Notes under the pieces: generated by a model | Told to the model about the DNA's origin: nothing | Database searches by the model: none | What the model saw: only the letters and a program-made list of their open reading frames with translations | In this document: positions 1 to 59,075 of the stretch, piece after piece | Position numbering within the stretch: position 1 is the first letter of the stretch | How the letters are laid out: every line of letters begins with the position of its first letter | Translations under genes and position numbers: made by a program | Assembly (NCBI RefSeq): GCF_002776525.5 | Contig: NC_045449.1 | Location: 1,314,113 to 1,378,112, forward strand | DNA from: Piliocolobus tephrosceles | Lineage: Eukaryota > Chordata > Mammalia > Primates > Cercopithecidae | Length of the DNA: 64,000 nt | Direction: 5' to 3'

Positions 1-26
1 TTTCTCCTCCTTCATTCAACTGCTAT

Positions 27-442
27 TTTTTTTTTTTTTTTGAGATGGAGTCTCGCTCTGTCACCCAGACTGGAGTGCAGTGGCGCAATCTCAGCTCACT
101 GCAACCTCTGCCTCCCGGATTCAAGTGATTCTCCTGTCTCAGCCTCCCAAGTAGCTGGGATTACAAGCATGCACCACCACGCCCGGCTAATTTTTGTATT
201 TTTAGTAAACTGGGTTTCACCATGCTGGCCAGGCTGGTATTGAACTCCTGACCTCGTGATTCGCCCTCCTCGGCCTCCCAAAGTGCTGGGATGACAGGCA
301 CGCGCCACCGCGCCCGGCCATGCGCAGCTATGGCGTTTCACCATGTTGGTCAGGCTGGTCTCCGACTCTGGTCTTCAGGTGATCCATCTGCCATGGCCTC
401 CCAAAGTGCTGGGATGACAGGCGTAGGCCACCGCGCCCGGCC
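27..442 (-). repeat. Alu plus partial second Alu
   Basis: A full minus-oriented Alu (27-318) is followed by a 3'-end fragment (about 330-442) that repeats the same segment of the element. Confidence 0.9.
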
Positions 443-529
443 TATTCAACTGCTATTTTATATAAATGTTCCCAATGTACTGCTGTCCCTTCAACAGGAA
501 GAGTTAAGTACTCTAGCAATTGAGGAGAC

Positions 530-700
530 TGGCATCATGGTGGTGAGCTCAGCCTTCAGAATCAGGGACCAGTTGGGGGAAGATTCCGTCCTGTTAATTA
601 AGAGCTGTATGCCCCTGGGCAAGTGACTTCATTTCTTTAAGCCTCAGTTTCTTCAACTGTTAAGATGGGGTGATAACAGTACTTACTTCAAAGAGCAACA
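530..700 (+). repeat. MIR
   Basis: The core TAAGCCTCAGTTTCTTCAAC and GATGGGGTGATAACAGTACT show a diverged MIR. Confidence 0.75.
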
Positions 701-918
701 ACGAAATTAAAGGGCGTCAAGGGAGTGGTCAAGAAGCGGCAACTCTGACTAACCCTGGTCTGCTTGTTGGCTCCTTGGGTCGTTTCCAACCTTTCACTCT
801 TCTAAGGAGTGTTCAGAGTGCACTGGAATGTGGTATTCCCATCCCAGACTGCAGACACTGAGTCCCTCAATCTGCCTTGGACACCAGGCGCCTAGCAATG
901 CTTCCAACTTGGTAATGG

Positions 919-1817
919 GGCTGGGTGTGGTGGCTCATGCCTGTAATCCCAGCACTTTGGGAGGCTGAGACGGGCGGATCACAAGGTCAGGAGTTCAAGA
1001 CCAGGCTCGCCAACATGGTGAAACCCCATCTCTACTAAACACACACACACACACACAAATTAGCTGGGTGTGGTGATGCGTGCCTGTAATCCCAGCTACT
1101 CAGGAGGCTGAGGCAGGAAAATCGCTTGAACCTGGGAAGCGGAGGTTTCAGTGAGCCGAGATTGCACTGTTGCATTCTAGCCTGGGCAACAGAGCAAGGC
1201 ACTGTCTCAAAAAAACAAAACAAAACAAAAATTGGCCGGGCACAGTGGCTCACACCTGTAGTCCCAGCACTTTGGGAGGCCAAGGTGGGTGGATCACAAG
1301 ATCATGAGTTTGAGACCAGCCTGGACAACATGGTGAAACCCCCATCCCTACTGAAAATACAAAAAAAAATTAGCTGGGCGTGGTGGCATAACCCCAGCTA
1401 CTTGGGAGGCTGAGGCATGAGAATTGCTTGAACCTGGGAAGCGGAGGTTTCAGTGAGCCAAGATCGCACGGTTGATTTCCAGCCTGGGAAACAGGGCAAG
1501 ACTCCCTCTCAAAAACAAACAAAGGGCCGGGCATGGTGGCTGACTCCTGTAATCCCAGCACTTTGGGAGGCCGAGGCGGGCGGATCACGTCAGGAGATCG
1601 AAACCATCCTGGCTAACACGGTGAAACCCCATCTCTACTAAAAATACAAAAATTAGCTGGGCGTGGTAGCAGGCACCTGTAGTCCCAGATACTCAGGAGG
1701 CTGAGGCAGGAGAATGGCGTGAACCCAGGAGGTGGAACTTGCAGTGAGCTGAAATCGCGCCACTGCACTCCAGCCTGGGCGACAGAGCGAGACTCCGTCT
1801 CAAACAAACAAACAAAC
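919..1817 (+). repeat. Three tandem plus-strand Alus
   Basis: Elements at about 919-1231, 1234-1524 and 1525-1817 lie head to tail, each starting in the A-rich tail of the one before. The first has an internal (CA)n at 1039-1058 in its central A-rich region. Confidence 0.92.
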
Positions 1818-2044
1818 TGGGTAATGAACCACACGAATGCACATTCTTTCAAAGCATTCTCCCTCCCTTACTTCCCCCGTGATGGTTGGGAGCCCACATT
1901 TGCTGTCATGTAAGGATCCTCCCCAAGTCCTGACCACAGCCTGTCTTTCCTTCCTCCTCACGACTCTCAGCCCACCCCCACCCCCCTTTTTTCCTTTTCT
2001 TTGCCATGGCCAGGCTGATCACTGGGCACCTGTATTGTTCATTC

Positions 2045-2339
2045 TTTTTTTTTTTTTTTTGGGACGGAGTCTCGCTGTGTTGCCCAGGCTGGAGTGCAGT
2101 GGCCAGATCTCAGCTCACAGCAAGCTCCGCCTCCTGGGTTTACGCCATTCTCCTGCCTCAGCCTCCTGAGTAGCTGAGACTACAGGCGCCCGCCACCTTG
2201 CCCGGCTATTTTTTGTATTTTTTGTAGAGACCGGGTTTCACTGTGTCAGCCAGGATGGTCTTTATCTCCTGACTTTGTGATCCGCCCGCCTCGGCCTCCC
2301 AAAGCGCTGGGATTACAGGTGTGAACCACCGCGCTGGCC
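2045..2339 (-). repeat. Alu
   Basis: Full-length, minus-oriented. The 5'-end target copy GTTCATTCTTTT recurs after the element (2340-2351), matching 2036-2047. Confidence 0.93.
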
Positions 2340-2507
2340 TGTTCATTCTTTTAACCAAGATTTACTTAGCACTTCTTATATGCCCCGCAGCTGGGGATAT
2401 GAGAAATAGGATGCACGAGGTTCTCGAGGAGGCTGTTTAGCAAAATCCAAGAAACAAGCAAAGTGAGCGTGTACAAATTAACCAACCAAGTTCCCTCTAC
2501 CCCACCT

Positions 2508-3255
2508 TGTTTTTGCTTAGAGACAGGGTCTTGCTGTCATGCAGGCTGGAATGCAGTGGTGTCCTCATAGCTCGCTGCGGCCTCCTTGAACCTAGACTCA
2601 AATGATCCTCCTGCCTCAAGCCTTCCGAGGAGCTGGGACTTCAGGGGCGCACACCATGCCCAGCTATTTTTTTTAAGACAGGGTCTCCCTGCTGCCCAGG
2701 CTGGAGTGCAGTGGTGTGATCACAGCCCACTGCAGCTCCAACCTCCTGGACTCAAGCAAGGCTCCCACCTCAGTCTCCCGAGTAGCTGGGACTACGGGTA
2801 TGTGCCACCACGCCCAGCTAACTTTTGTATTTTTTGTAGAGATGGGGTTTCGCCATGTTGCCCAGGCTGAACCTGAACTTCTGGGCTCAAGTGATCGTCC
2901 TGTCTCTGCCTCCCAAAGTGCTGGGTTTAGAGGTGTGACCCATCATGCCTGGCCTCTTTTTTTTTTTTTTTGAGATCGAGTCTCGCTCTGTTCCTCAGGC
3001 TGGAGTGCTGCCGTGGTGCGATCTCGGCTCACTGCAAGCTCCGCCTCCCAGGTTCACATCATTCTCCTGCCTCAGCCTCCCGAGTAGATGGGACTACAGG
3101 CACCCACCACCACGCCCGGCTAATTTTTTGTAGTTTTAGTAGAGACAGGGTTTCACCATGTTAGCCAGGATGGTCTTGATCTCCTGACCTCGTGATCCGC
3201 CCGTCTCGGCCTCCCAAAGTGCCGGGATTACAGGCGTGAGCCACCGCGCCCGGCC
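2508..3255 (-). repeat. Three minus-strand Alus in a row
   Basis: An old partial Alu (2508-2670), an AluJ/S-like copy (2671-2954) and a younger AluY-like copy (2957-3255). Confidence 0.9.
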
Positions 3256-3316
3256 ACGTGGCCTTTGAAAAAAATTTCGTAGGGGGACGGGTCTCTCTAT
3301 GATGGTAATACACCAC

Positions 3317-3530
3317 CTTCACTAAAAATACAAAAAATTAACCAGGCATGGTGGCGGGTGCCTGGCTCATTTTGTGTATTTTTAGTAGAGATGGGGTATC
3401 ACCAGCTATTCAGGAGGCTGAGGCAGGACAATCACTTGAACCCGGGAGGCAGACGTTGCACTGAGCCAAGATCATGCCGTTACGTTACACTCCAGCCTGG
3501 GCAACAAGAGGGAAACTCTGTCTGGAAAAA
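3317..3530 (+). repeat. Rearranged Alu with inverted internal segment
   Basis: Plus-oriented Alu sequence (3317-3361) is followed by a segment in the opposite orientation (about 3362-3402) copying the same part of the element, and then by plus-oriented 3' Alu sequence (3403-3530). Confidence 0.85.
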
Positions 3531-4073
3531 AATAAAACAGTTTGTCTGGGCTCATAGTGGCAACCGTAACAAAACTCCAGTGTAGTCCCGGACTTTAGCA
3601 GGATTCCCACCCTGCCCTCAGCCCTTTCGCCCTCCCCTATAAGGGAGCTAGCCTCTCATTACATCTTGGCTTGGGAACACGGCAGTCGCTGGCCCAGCAC
3701 GCTAATGCTCAGTCACTTCATCAAACCGGCCCCTGCAGGTGCCTCTCGTCAGTGTGCTGACTGACTGGAAAGCCTGCCCTCTGCTTTCTGCCAAACTCTG
3801 TGCTTCCTTCAGGATATTCTCCTCGACAGGAAGTCTGACAGGCCTCTGCTAGCGTTAGCTGTCCACCTCCTTAACATTTGCTCCAACCTTCTGCACGGAG
3901 TTCTGGAAACCTTCTATTGACTAACTCCCGGACTTGGTAACATATGTCAGGCACTGTGCTACTCCCAGGGATGGTCCTCAATCAGATCGTCTCTGCTCTC
4001 CGGGCCATCACAGTACAGTAAGAAAGGTACACTGTTGCTTAAAAGGTACAGCATTGCTTAAAAGCAACACTGA

Positions 4074-4377
4074 GGGCTGGGCGCGGTGGCTCAAGCCTGT
4101 AATCCCAGCACTTTGGGAGGCCGAGACAGGTGGATCACGAGGTCAGGAGATCGAGACCATCCTGGCTAACACGATGAAACCCCGTCTCTACTAAAAAATA
4201 CAAAAAAAAAAAAACTAGCCGGGCAAGGTGGCGGGCGCCTGTAGTCCCAGCTACTCGGGAGGCTGAGGCAGGAGAATGGTGTAAACCCAGGAGGTGGAGC
4301 TTGCAGTGAGCCGAGATCGCGCCACTGCACTCCAGCCTGGGCGACAGAGCGAGACTCCGTCTCAAAAAAAAAAAAAA
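4074..4377 (+). repeat. AluY
   Basis: Full-length with CAAGCCTGTAATCC and ACTAGCCGGGCAAGGTGGCG, features of the younger monkey AluY copies. It runs into an N gap. Confidence 0.92.
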
Positions 4378-4477
4378 NNNNNNNNNNNNNNNNNNNNNNN
4401 NNNNNNNNNNNNNNNNNNNNNNNNNNNNNNNNNNNNNNNNNNNNNNNNNNNNNNNNNNNNNNNNNNNNNNNNNNNNN
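4378..4477. other. Assembly gap (100 N)
   Basis: The run of N follows directly after the poly(A) tail of an Alu. It could hide sequence of INPP5K intron 7, and an exon inside it cannot be excluded. Confidence 0.99.
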
Positions 4478-4784
4478 ATGGCGTGCACAAGGCTGGGAGC
4501 GGCACAGGGCAGGAGAGGAACTCTCAGTGAGATGGGGCGGGGCCGGGAAGCCGTCCTAGGAAAAGTGATGTCTCAACTGGGTTTTCAAGGATAAAATAAC
4601 AGTTTCATTAGATAGGAATGTCTCTGCCCCAGGTGGGCTCAGGCCCTGCTCACTGCAGGAACTCCCAGCTGCCTCTGGACCCTGGCCCCAGCCAGGAATA
4701 TTTCAGTTACCATGTCCCCTGTTCTTGCCTGGACATTCTTGCATTTCCTGGGCTCCAGCCAAAGGGAAGTACTGAAGGCTCATG

Positions 4785-5215
4785 AGTCGACAGACACAGA
4801 TATGAGTTCCAATCCTCATGCAGTGATGAAGTCTATTACTCCTTACGTATACATTCTTTGAGACTCAGTTGCCTTCTGTGTAAACAGTCAATAGTAACAC
4901 TGTCTACCTAAAGAGGACAATGTAAGAAATGACACAGGCAAAGCCCGGGTGCACGCCTGCCCGCCAATCACAGTGAGCTGTTATTTGGAAATAGGTGTGT
5001 GCCTCCTCCTTAGCAGGAGTCTGCCTTCCTCGCCGTGCCATCCTTTTTGCTGTTGCTGGCAAGGATGACCATGAATCCTGACGTACGATGGGCTTGAGGA
5101 AAGCACTGTGGGCTACAGATTCAGAGATCAGTCTGAGCCCCAGCTCTGCCACTCACTGTCTGAGCTACCTGGGGAAGTCCTTGAACTTCTCCAAAGCTCA
5201 CTACCCTTTTAGACC
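4785..5215 (+). repeat. Two MIR fragments
   Basis: Positions 4785-4935 (GACTCAGTTGCCTTCTGTGT) and 5088-5215 (CCCAGCTCTGCCACTCACTG) both show MIR core similarity in plus orientation. Confidence 0.65.
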
Positions 5216-5356
5216 CTGTCAACTCCAGCCCATACCCAGCTTTTGCAACAAACTTCAGTCTCCTGGAGATCTCTCTGGCACAGGGCTGGGAGAAGGGGAC
5301 ACCTGGCCGTAGGCCTGCCGGCAGCTCTCTTCCTGCTGGCAAGTGTTTAAAGAGGA

Positions 5357-5583
5357 TTTTTTTTTTTTTGAGACAGGGCTGCCCAGCTGGAATGCAGTGG
5401 GTCAATCTCAGCTCACTGCAGCCTTTAACTCCTGGGCTCAAGTGATCCTCCTGCCTCAGCTTTCCTGAGTAGTTGGGACTACAGGCACATCCCACTACAC
5501 CCAGCTAATTTTTAAATTTTTGTAGAGATAGGGTCTAACTATGTTGCCCAGGTGGGTCTTGAACTCCTGGCTTCAAGCAACCT
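5357..5583 (-). repeat. Truncated old Alu
   Basis: AluJ-like with GCAGCCTTTAACTCCTGGGC and an early end. Confidence 0.85.
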
Positions 5584-6217
5584 CTCCCCACCCACGGCCC
5601 CACCCTGTCCTTACAGCTTCCACCATGACTCTCGTTTCTAATGGATGGCTGCAGAGACTGGCAGTCTCCCTGCAGCTGTCGGTCTGGGCCGGCCAGCCTG
5701 TCGCAGCCTGGCTCTTACCTCCTTTCCTGCCTGCTCTGTTGCCCAGGGCGGGTCCTGTCCCCAGCGTCCGCTGCCTCCTCTCCTCTGGACAGCCCTGCTC
5801 GCGACCCCACCCTGTCTCGCTCCACACTGCTCCATCAGCTCACTTTCCCCCCTTCCTTGGCAAGGGTATTTTGGCTTTGCTGTACCACTTCCAGAACCAA
5901 GCTTGAGTTCTACCTCTTGTCCTGCACTGGCTAAATCCCAAAGGCCTGGGCTGCCCTGCGGGCACCTCCCGCCTCCCTCACAGACACACTCCCGCTCGGA
6001 GGAATGAACGAACCGCTCCCGCTGGTACAAAGACCCTCATGACATGTAAGGGGCTCTTCCTTTCTTCAAAGAGATGAGGGTCCCTGCCCCAAATTGGGTC
6101 AGGGACACGCTGCCAGAAGTTCTTTCTCAGGTTTTAGTGGTTACTTGGCCCCTTCTCAGCTTCTTAGAAAGGTTTTTAGTAAATCTATGATGGGAAGACA
6201 TGAATCTATTTATTTTA

Positions 6218-6511
6218 TAATTATTGTTTTGAGACAGATTCTCGCCTGTCACCCAGATTAGAGTGCAGTGGTGAGATCTCGGCTCACTGCAACCTCCGCT
6301 TCCTGGGTTCAAGCAATTCTCCTGCCTCAGCCTCCTGAATAGCTGGGATTACAGGCGCACGCTACCATATCCGGCTAATTTTTGCATTTTTAGTAGAGAT
6401 GGGGTTTCACCATGTTGGTTAGGCTGGTCTGGAACTCCTGACCTTAAGTGATCCACTTGTCTCAGCCTCCCAAAGTGCTGGGATTACAGACGTGAGCCAC
6501 CACGCCCGGCC
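6218..6511 (-). repeat. Alu
   Basis: Full-length AluS-like copy in INPP5K intron 7. Confidence 0.92.
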
Positions 6512-6559
6512 GGCATGAATCTAAAAGTCACAATAGCAGTTCTCTCCCATGGTTACTCG

Positions 6560-6720
6560 GTGCCGGCCTTCTTCAATCCTCAGCCTCATAAGGTGTGTGC
6601 TCTGTCATCCACACTTTATAGATGACAAAACGAGGCCTAACACTTTGTCTAAAGTCAGACAGAGCTGTGCTTCTAACCACCAGATTCATGATCTCACTGA
6701 TCCGGATGAAATTCTCCACC
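6560..6720 (-). repeat. MIR
   Basis: CTTTATAGATGACAAAACGA and following bases match the MIR core reversed. Confidence 0.6.
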
Positions 6721-7158
6721 CACTACTTCACCTTCACACACAGAACCGGACCCACCCACAGGCTGGGGCAGGGATCCTTAATACCAGTATGTGGTTGGCC
6801 CAAGCTTTCTGCCTCGTTTGGGGACCGGAAGGTCTGGGGTTTCCAGAAGCTGACGTGCAGTCCCTCCTAGCTCAGGAGGCAGCTGCTCCACCCTCTCCTC
6901 TAGTTCTATCTGTAACACCCCCATCCCCCACACACCTCTCCTGCCCTTGCTGGCACTGGCTTTCCCTCCCACTCTCGCTGAGATCTGGGATGGCTCCCCC
7001 AGTCAGTGCCTCATGAAGTGGACAGGAGGCGCCACTCTGGAGAGGAGATGGCTAGACCGATTCCCGGCCCCCTAACACTTCTATTCTGAGACAGTGCCCA
7101 TGCCAGCAGAGCCAGTGTAACCTGACTTCCTAGACCTTCTGGCCCCCCTTCCTCCTCA

Positions 7159-16613
<9,455 letters not shown>

Positions 16614-16699
16614 GGCCGCCGTCGTCCCCGCGCGCTGCTCCGCAGGTTTGCGTCTCCCGGCCAGCGGGTCCCGGCCAGAGCAGCCCTGCGGGCGGCCGG

Positions 16700-17223
16700 T
16701 CGGACGCCTCGCTGTCGCGGGCTGTTTTTCTTCCGGACTCAGACCTTCCGCCCCGGCTTCCGTCAGAGATGGGCCAAGGGCGCACCCCGGGCTCTGGGTG
16801 GTGCGGTTCGCAGGAGGAGGCGGGACTCTCCCACGAGCGCAGAGCTGCGAGAGGCTGAGCGAAGACCGGATCGCGGACGTCAGGGGGGCGTGTCGGGCCT
16901 GTCATCAGCGCACGACGCAACAGTACCCCAGACAACGCGGGGTGCGCAGCCGCCACCAGACCCGGCCCAGCCCGCGCCCGCCGTCCGCGGCTCCCAGCGT
17001 GCCCCGCGCCAGGGACCGTTTTCCGGCGGAAGTTGTCTCTACGCCGCAGCCGCCGCAGCCTCTGCCCCACTCCCGAGGCATCCGAGAACCCCGTCCTTGT
17101 GTTGTCTTCGCCCCGGCTCCCCGCCGTCCAGAGACCCAGGGGCAAACGAGGGTCGGGGGTGGCGACACGCAGCCTAGCCACTGTCCTGCCTGGGATCCGG
17201 CCGCCCCCGTCCCCCAGCTGCAG
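16700..17223 (+). ncRNA. Candidate divergent noncoding transcript, first exon
   Basis: On the plus strand the CpG island reaches a good donor, CAG then GTAATCT, at 17223/17224. Plus-strand AATAAA signals follow at 17373-17378 and 17821-17826. Human has an annotated antisense RNA at this place (PITPNA-AS1, from memory). The start coordinate is a guess and the long plus-strand ORFs here look like CpG-island artefacts. Confidence 0.25.
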
Positions 17224-17387
17224 GTAATCTCCCCCTTCCCGTGGCGCTCACGCCGCTACTGCAGCGCCTCCCTTCTCCACGCCCACTTTCAGGCGGCTTT
17301 CTGCCCCAAACTGGATTACCTATGGTATAGAGGACGTTTGGGGATTCCTGGACTCCTGGAAAATTAGCCGTCAATAAATGAAAGGTA

Positions 17388-17807
17388 GGCCGGGCGCGGC
17401 GGCTCCCGCCTGTCATCCCAGCACTTTGGGAGGCTGAGGCGGGCGGATCACTTGAGGTCAGGAGTTCGAGACCAGCCTGGCCAACATGGTGAAACCCCCG
17501 TCTCTGCTAAAAATACAAAAGTTAGCTGGGCTTGATGGCGCGCGCCTGTTAATTCCAGCTACTTGGGAGGCCGAGGCAGGAGAATCGCCTGAACCCGGGA
17601 GGCGGAGGTTGCAGTGAGCCAAGATTGCGCCACTGCACCCTAGCCTGCCCAACAGCGAGATTTCATCTCAAAAAAAAAAAAAAAAAAAAAAAGCCGAGGT
17701 GGGGTTTCGCCATGTTAGGCTGCTCTCGAACTCCTGACCGCAGGTGATCCACGTGCCTCGGCCTTCTAAAGTGCTGCGATTACAGGTGTGAGCCACCGCG
17801 CCTGGCC
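17388..17807. repeat. Inverted Alu pair between PITPNA and INPP5K
   Basis: A full plus-strand Alu (17388-17692) is joined at its A tail to a partial minus-strand Alu (17693-17807). The arms can pair over about 110 bp. Confidence 0.9.
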
Positions 17808-18084
17808 TAACACTACTTTAAATAAATGTTTTGCTTGTTTGGTAGGGTGGATAAGGAGGAGGATGTGAAGAGAAGGCAGACAAAAGCAAAAGGAAATCCT
17901 GTCAGTAGGAAATGGTCAAATTACAATTCAGATGTGCAATGTTTGCATAAGTAAACTGACAAGGGAAATTTTCAGACACATCTTGGTACCTCTTCCTAAT
18001 CTTGCCCTGGTAAAATGGGGGTTATCAGTGCAAGTTTGAGGATATATACAGTTGGAAAATGGACATCACCAAACTGGACTCCAG

Positions 18085-20653
18085 AAAGCTCTGTCTAGGA
18101 TTTTATTAGACTGCTTTTTTCTCAATATACCTGTATTGGAAGATTGAGACAAAAAGGCACAAACTCACATTAAATAAACAAGGTAATCTAATCAATTCTA
18201 CAAAGTGTAGTTTGTAAAAGAAGTAGCACTAGGAACCAACCAAAGTAAGTCAGGGAGTCCCAGTAGGGACTGTAAAGGAGAACTTGGGAAGCTATACACA
18301 TGCCCACGATACTGACCCTGTCCCAGACCTCTCTGCATGAGAAGGCCAGAGCCCAGCACCCCTCCTACAGAGGCATTGCTGCTTCTGTTGGGGCTGTGAC
18401 CCTGGAATTCTAATGGAAGCAGCTGGTCTGAAGCGGCATGGCACACACTCAGGTACTACCCCTGGAGCTGAGCCTTTATCGTAAGTCCCTCTGAGTGCTA
18501 GTCAGTTTGGGGCCGGGGCCGGGAGGGGTGTTGACAAGGAAAGGGGGTACTTAAAAGAAGCCAAGACTGTTGCCCAGCAGCAACACCATCCATGGGGATG
18601 GAACAGACCAGGGACATCCTCCTTTGTTTATGTGGGCTGGAGTTCCAGATCCAGGCTGACCTTAGCTCATAATGGATGCTTTTCAACTGGGGCAACAGGT
18701 GGAGGTGGGAGGAGCCCTCGTTAGAGCTAAAGTGATATGTGTGGGTCTCAACAACCAAAGGAAGGAGACTAACAGCTGCTGACCGTCAGACCACGTAAAC
18801 AACTGTCTGCCTAGAATGTTAGTTTGTCTGTTTCGAGATAACCCACATCTGGACTTCCCCTAGTTGATGAATGAAGAAGGGACATCTTTAAGTACAAATA
18901 TAATTAATAGCTAATACAGAGCTTACAGGAAAACATTTACATTTTTCTCCAGTAGGAATGCCTCTTCTCCAACTTTCCAAGTCAGATAAATGCTACCAGC
19001 AGTTGAGATGCTACCCAGATGCATTAATAAAGACCCCTCAAGGTGAGGAGACTCACATAGAGGAAGGTGTCTGTAACAAGACATCTGGTTCCAAAGGGAC
19101 CTCAATGAAGGTCAGAGCTAACCATGCTGGGGGTCTGAGTCTGTCCACCCTTGCCCCAGGAGGGCCACAGGGAAGCGTCCATCAGGATGGCACAGGTGCA
19201 ATCCTGTGAGACACTCCCTTATTGCACTTAGAAATGAGTAAGGCAAACAAACTGACAAAAACAGGATACATTCTCCCACCCACTTCTTGCTTCCCAAAGA
19301 TTTGGTCTCTCATTAGCAGATGCACCCAGGCTAGCGTGGGCTGGGGTCATGGCACACTTAGGCCAACGTGCTTCACAAGGTTTGGGGACTGTCAGGTGAC
19401 ACTACAGCTCTCTCAGATTCTCCCACTAAGAGGCAAACTCAGGCTCTGCCAAGTTGTAGGAAGCTATGAACACTGGGCAGCGTCTATTCCCCTGGAGCCT
19501 GGACTTCCTCACCAGCCTACTTTGGTCGGGTTCTGTACTATGATCACTACTTGCTTTGGATTTTCCAGGACAGAACTCAACATGGGGGTAGGACGGGCTA
19601 AGTTCTTGATCCCCAAATTCCTTTCCGGCAACTGGAGACGAGGGAACATGTTCTGCTAGAAAAAGCTTTTTGCATGCTCATATTGTGCAGCATGAAAGAT
19701 CAGGACTCTTGTGTCCTAACCAGCCTCAAAGACAGAGGACAGGGACCTAAGAAAGCACAGAGAAAAGAGGATTATTGCTGAGTGGCAGCACCAGCCCCAA
19801 AGGGAAGAGGAGGAGCGGGGACGTACAGAGCTCCTCGGGGTCGGACAGTTGGCATCTAGGGGGCGACTCAATTCTAGGGGCCACATTCTAGGAGAATTCC
19901 CTCCAAGTGGAGAGTTGACTGGGGTGATTTTGTAGGTTCTGCAGAGAGATTCAGAGTGGGCAACAGGAGGGCCAAGAAGCCACAGGTGTTTCTAAGAGTA
20001 GTAACTAGAGATTCAGTGATTGGGGCAGGGTTATTCATATTTGTTCAATTTTCTTAAATAGAGACTGGCTGAGCCTTGGGTACCTCCACAGTGCTAGAGT
20101 GCCCTAACGATGGATTACTGAGAGCAGAAGTCAGAGCTGCAAAACCACACTGCTATTTTGTGGAAGTGGGGGGGGCAGGGGAAACACTGTATCTTTAGCT
20201 CATCCCCTCTCCCCACATGAGCACTCAAAATTGCAAAGATCTGCCCAGGAAGCAAAATACCTCAGTTTATCCCAAGGTTGAGAACAAATGAACTTAAATC
20301 ATTTAAATCACCACATCACAAAAGGCAGCTATTTGAAAGACTGAAAATATCACTTGGAAATAAAGGCCGGGGGCACACACAGAAATGGGTCAGAACACAA
20401 TGGAGAGAGACAGAGGAGCTGTAAATACAGCAGCCTACACGCCACGTATCAGAGGAGCAGGCTCCTGCACACGCGGGCTCTGTAACACCAGACGGTCTAT
20501 TTGTTCACAATATTAAAGGGCATCTAGAATTAGCTACAGTAAGGGATCGAAAGTTGCCTGAAGAATGGGCACAGAACGGCTGCGTCTGAAGATGGCCTGT
20601 CGCTTGGGAGGGTGGAGCTGCTGGGCCTTCCTGTTGACCACTGTCTTGCAAAA
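18085..20653 (-). other. PITPNA: PITPNA terminal exon, 3'UTR (about 2.6 kb)
   Basis: The upper end is a strong acceptor, a T-rich tract ending TTCTAG at 20654-20658. The lower end is set by the only canonical AATAAA found in the interval (18102-18107), so cleavage is expected near 18080-18090. There is no Alu in 2.6 kb, in a window where Alus average about one per kilobase. A 3'UTR of this length fits the human transcript as I remember it. The exact cleavage site is inferred. Confidence 0.75.
18102..18107 (-). terminator. PITPNA: PITPNA poly(A) signal AATAAA
   Basis: The complement of TTTATT gives AATAAA on the minus strand. It is followed 40-50 nt downstream (18056-18075) by the GT-containing stretch TTTGGTGATGT, a plausible downstream element. 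Confidence 0.7.
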
Positions 20654-21679
20654 CTAGAAGAAAAATAAAAGTATTAAGGAAGCAAGAGGAGAAAACAGAA
20701 ACATTGTAAATCATCCTGAAAAGGAGGAGGGATGCCAGTGGGTGGGTGGGGAAGAGAGTGGGGAGGGCACTGAGGCCCGAGCGGTGATTGAGAAGCTGGC
20801 ATCACAGCAGTCCACCTAATTCCACCCTCCTGCCTCCCAGAAGCTGCTTTAGGAACATGGGGCAGGGAGAGTAGGCAGGGCCTGGCATCACTGCTGGTGA
20901 GACTCTGGCCCTCCTTACCCTCTTAGTGTTAGAGGCCAGTTTTTATTTGCAAAAATGATTTTCTCTCTGAGCCTAATTGGGAGCAGAGCCAGGTTTTTCA
21001 TTCAGTGATTAGACTGCTGTGAGCTGCTGGAATCCCATGACTCGGGCGGTGTACAGGGCACTGGGAAGCCAGCCCTGAGAGCTAATGGAAGGAAGAGGCT
21101 TGGGGAAGAGTGACAACATGAAACAAGGGGCCCCCACTCTGGCCTGTGACCTGGGCAGAGACACCCTCCCAGCATCGGAAAGACGCCGCCTCTGATGAGG
21201 GCAGCTTGGTGCGGGATCGGGGGTGTGAAGAGGAAGGAAATGAAAAACCAGACACAACAGTGGGTTCTAACAAAAGCTGTCTGACCAGCAAGTTTTCCAA
21301 GGGGGAAGGGCAGGTAATAGCAGCTTTTGGGAGCTAGGAACTGGCGTGGGAGGGCCAGGGAGTGCCCAGCATGACAGCTGCAACTTGAGATGGATCAAGG
21401 TGCCTAGGGGAAGAGTGATTAGCAGCAGATGAACTTCCTTCTATGTCCACCACCCTCCCTGTCCATGTCTCTATCTGGGTGGTTCTTTGGAAGACGTCCC
21501 TGAAATGTCCCAATAGCCATAATCTCTTCTAGTGGAAGCAAAGAGCTGTTTAGCATGGCAACCATCATGACTAGAGGGAAGGAGGAATAGCTTTTCTGAC
21601 TCCATAGTGAGCTGCTGAGGCCTCGAAACCCAAACTGATTTTAGTGTCTGTGACACACAGTGAGAAATTTGGTACATAC
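20654..21679 (-). other. PITPNA: PITPNA intron 11 (within 3'UTR)
   Basis: This is 1.0 kb of unique sequence between the inferred donor after the stop codon and the 3'UTR acceptor. I see no Alu and no coding signal. If the intron is retained, the stop codon is unchanged. Confidence 0.55.
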
Positions 21680-21701
21680 AGTGCAGAGGGGAAGGGTGGC
21701 T

Positions 21702-59075
<37,374 letters not shown>

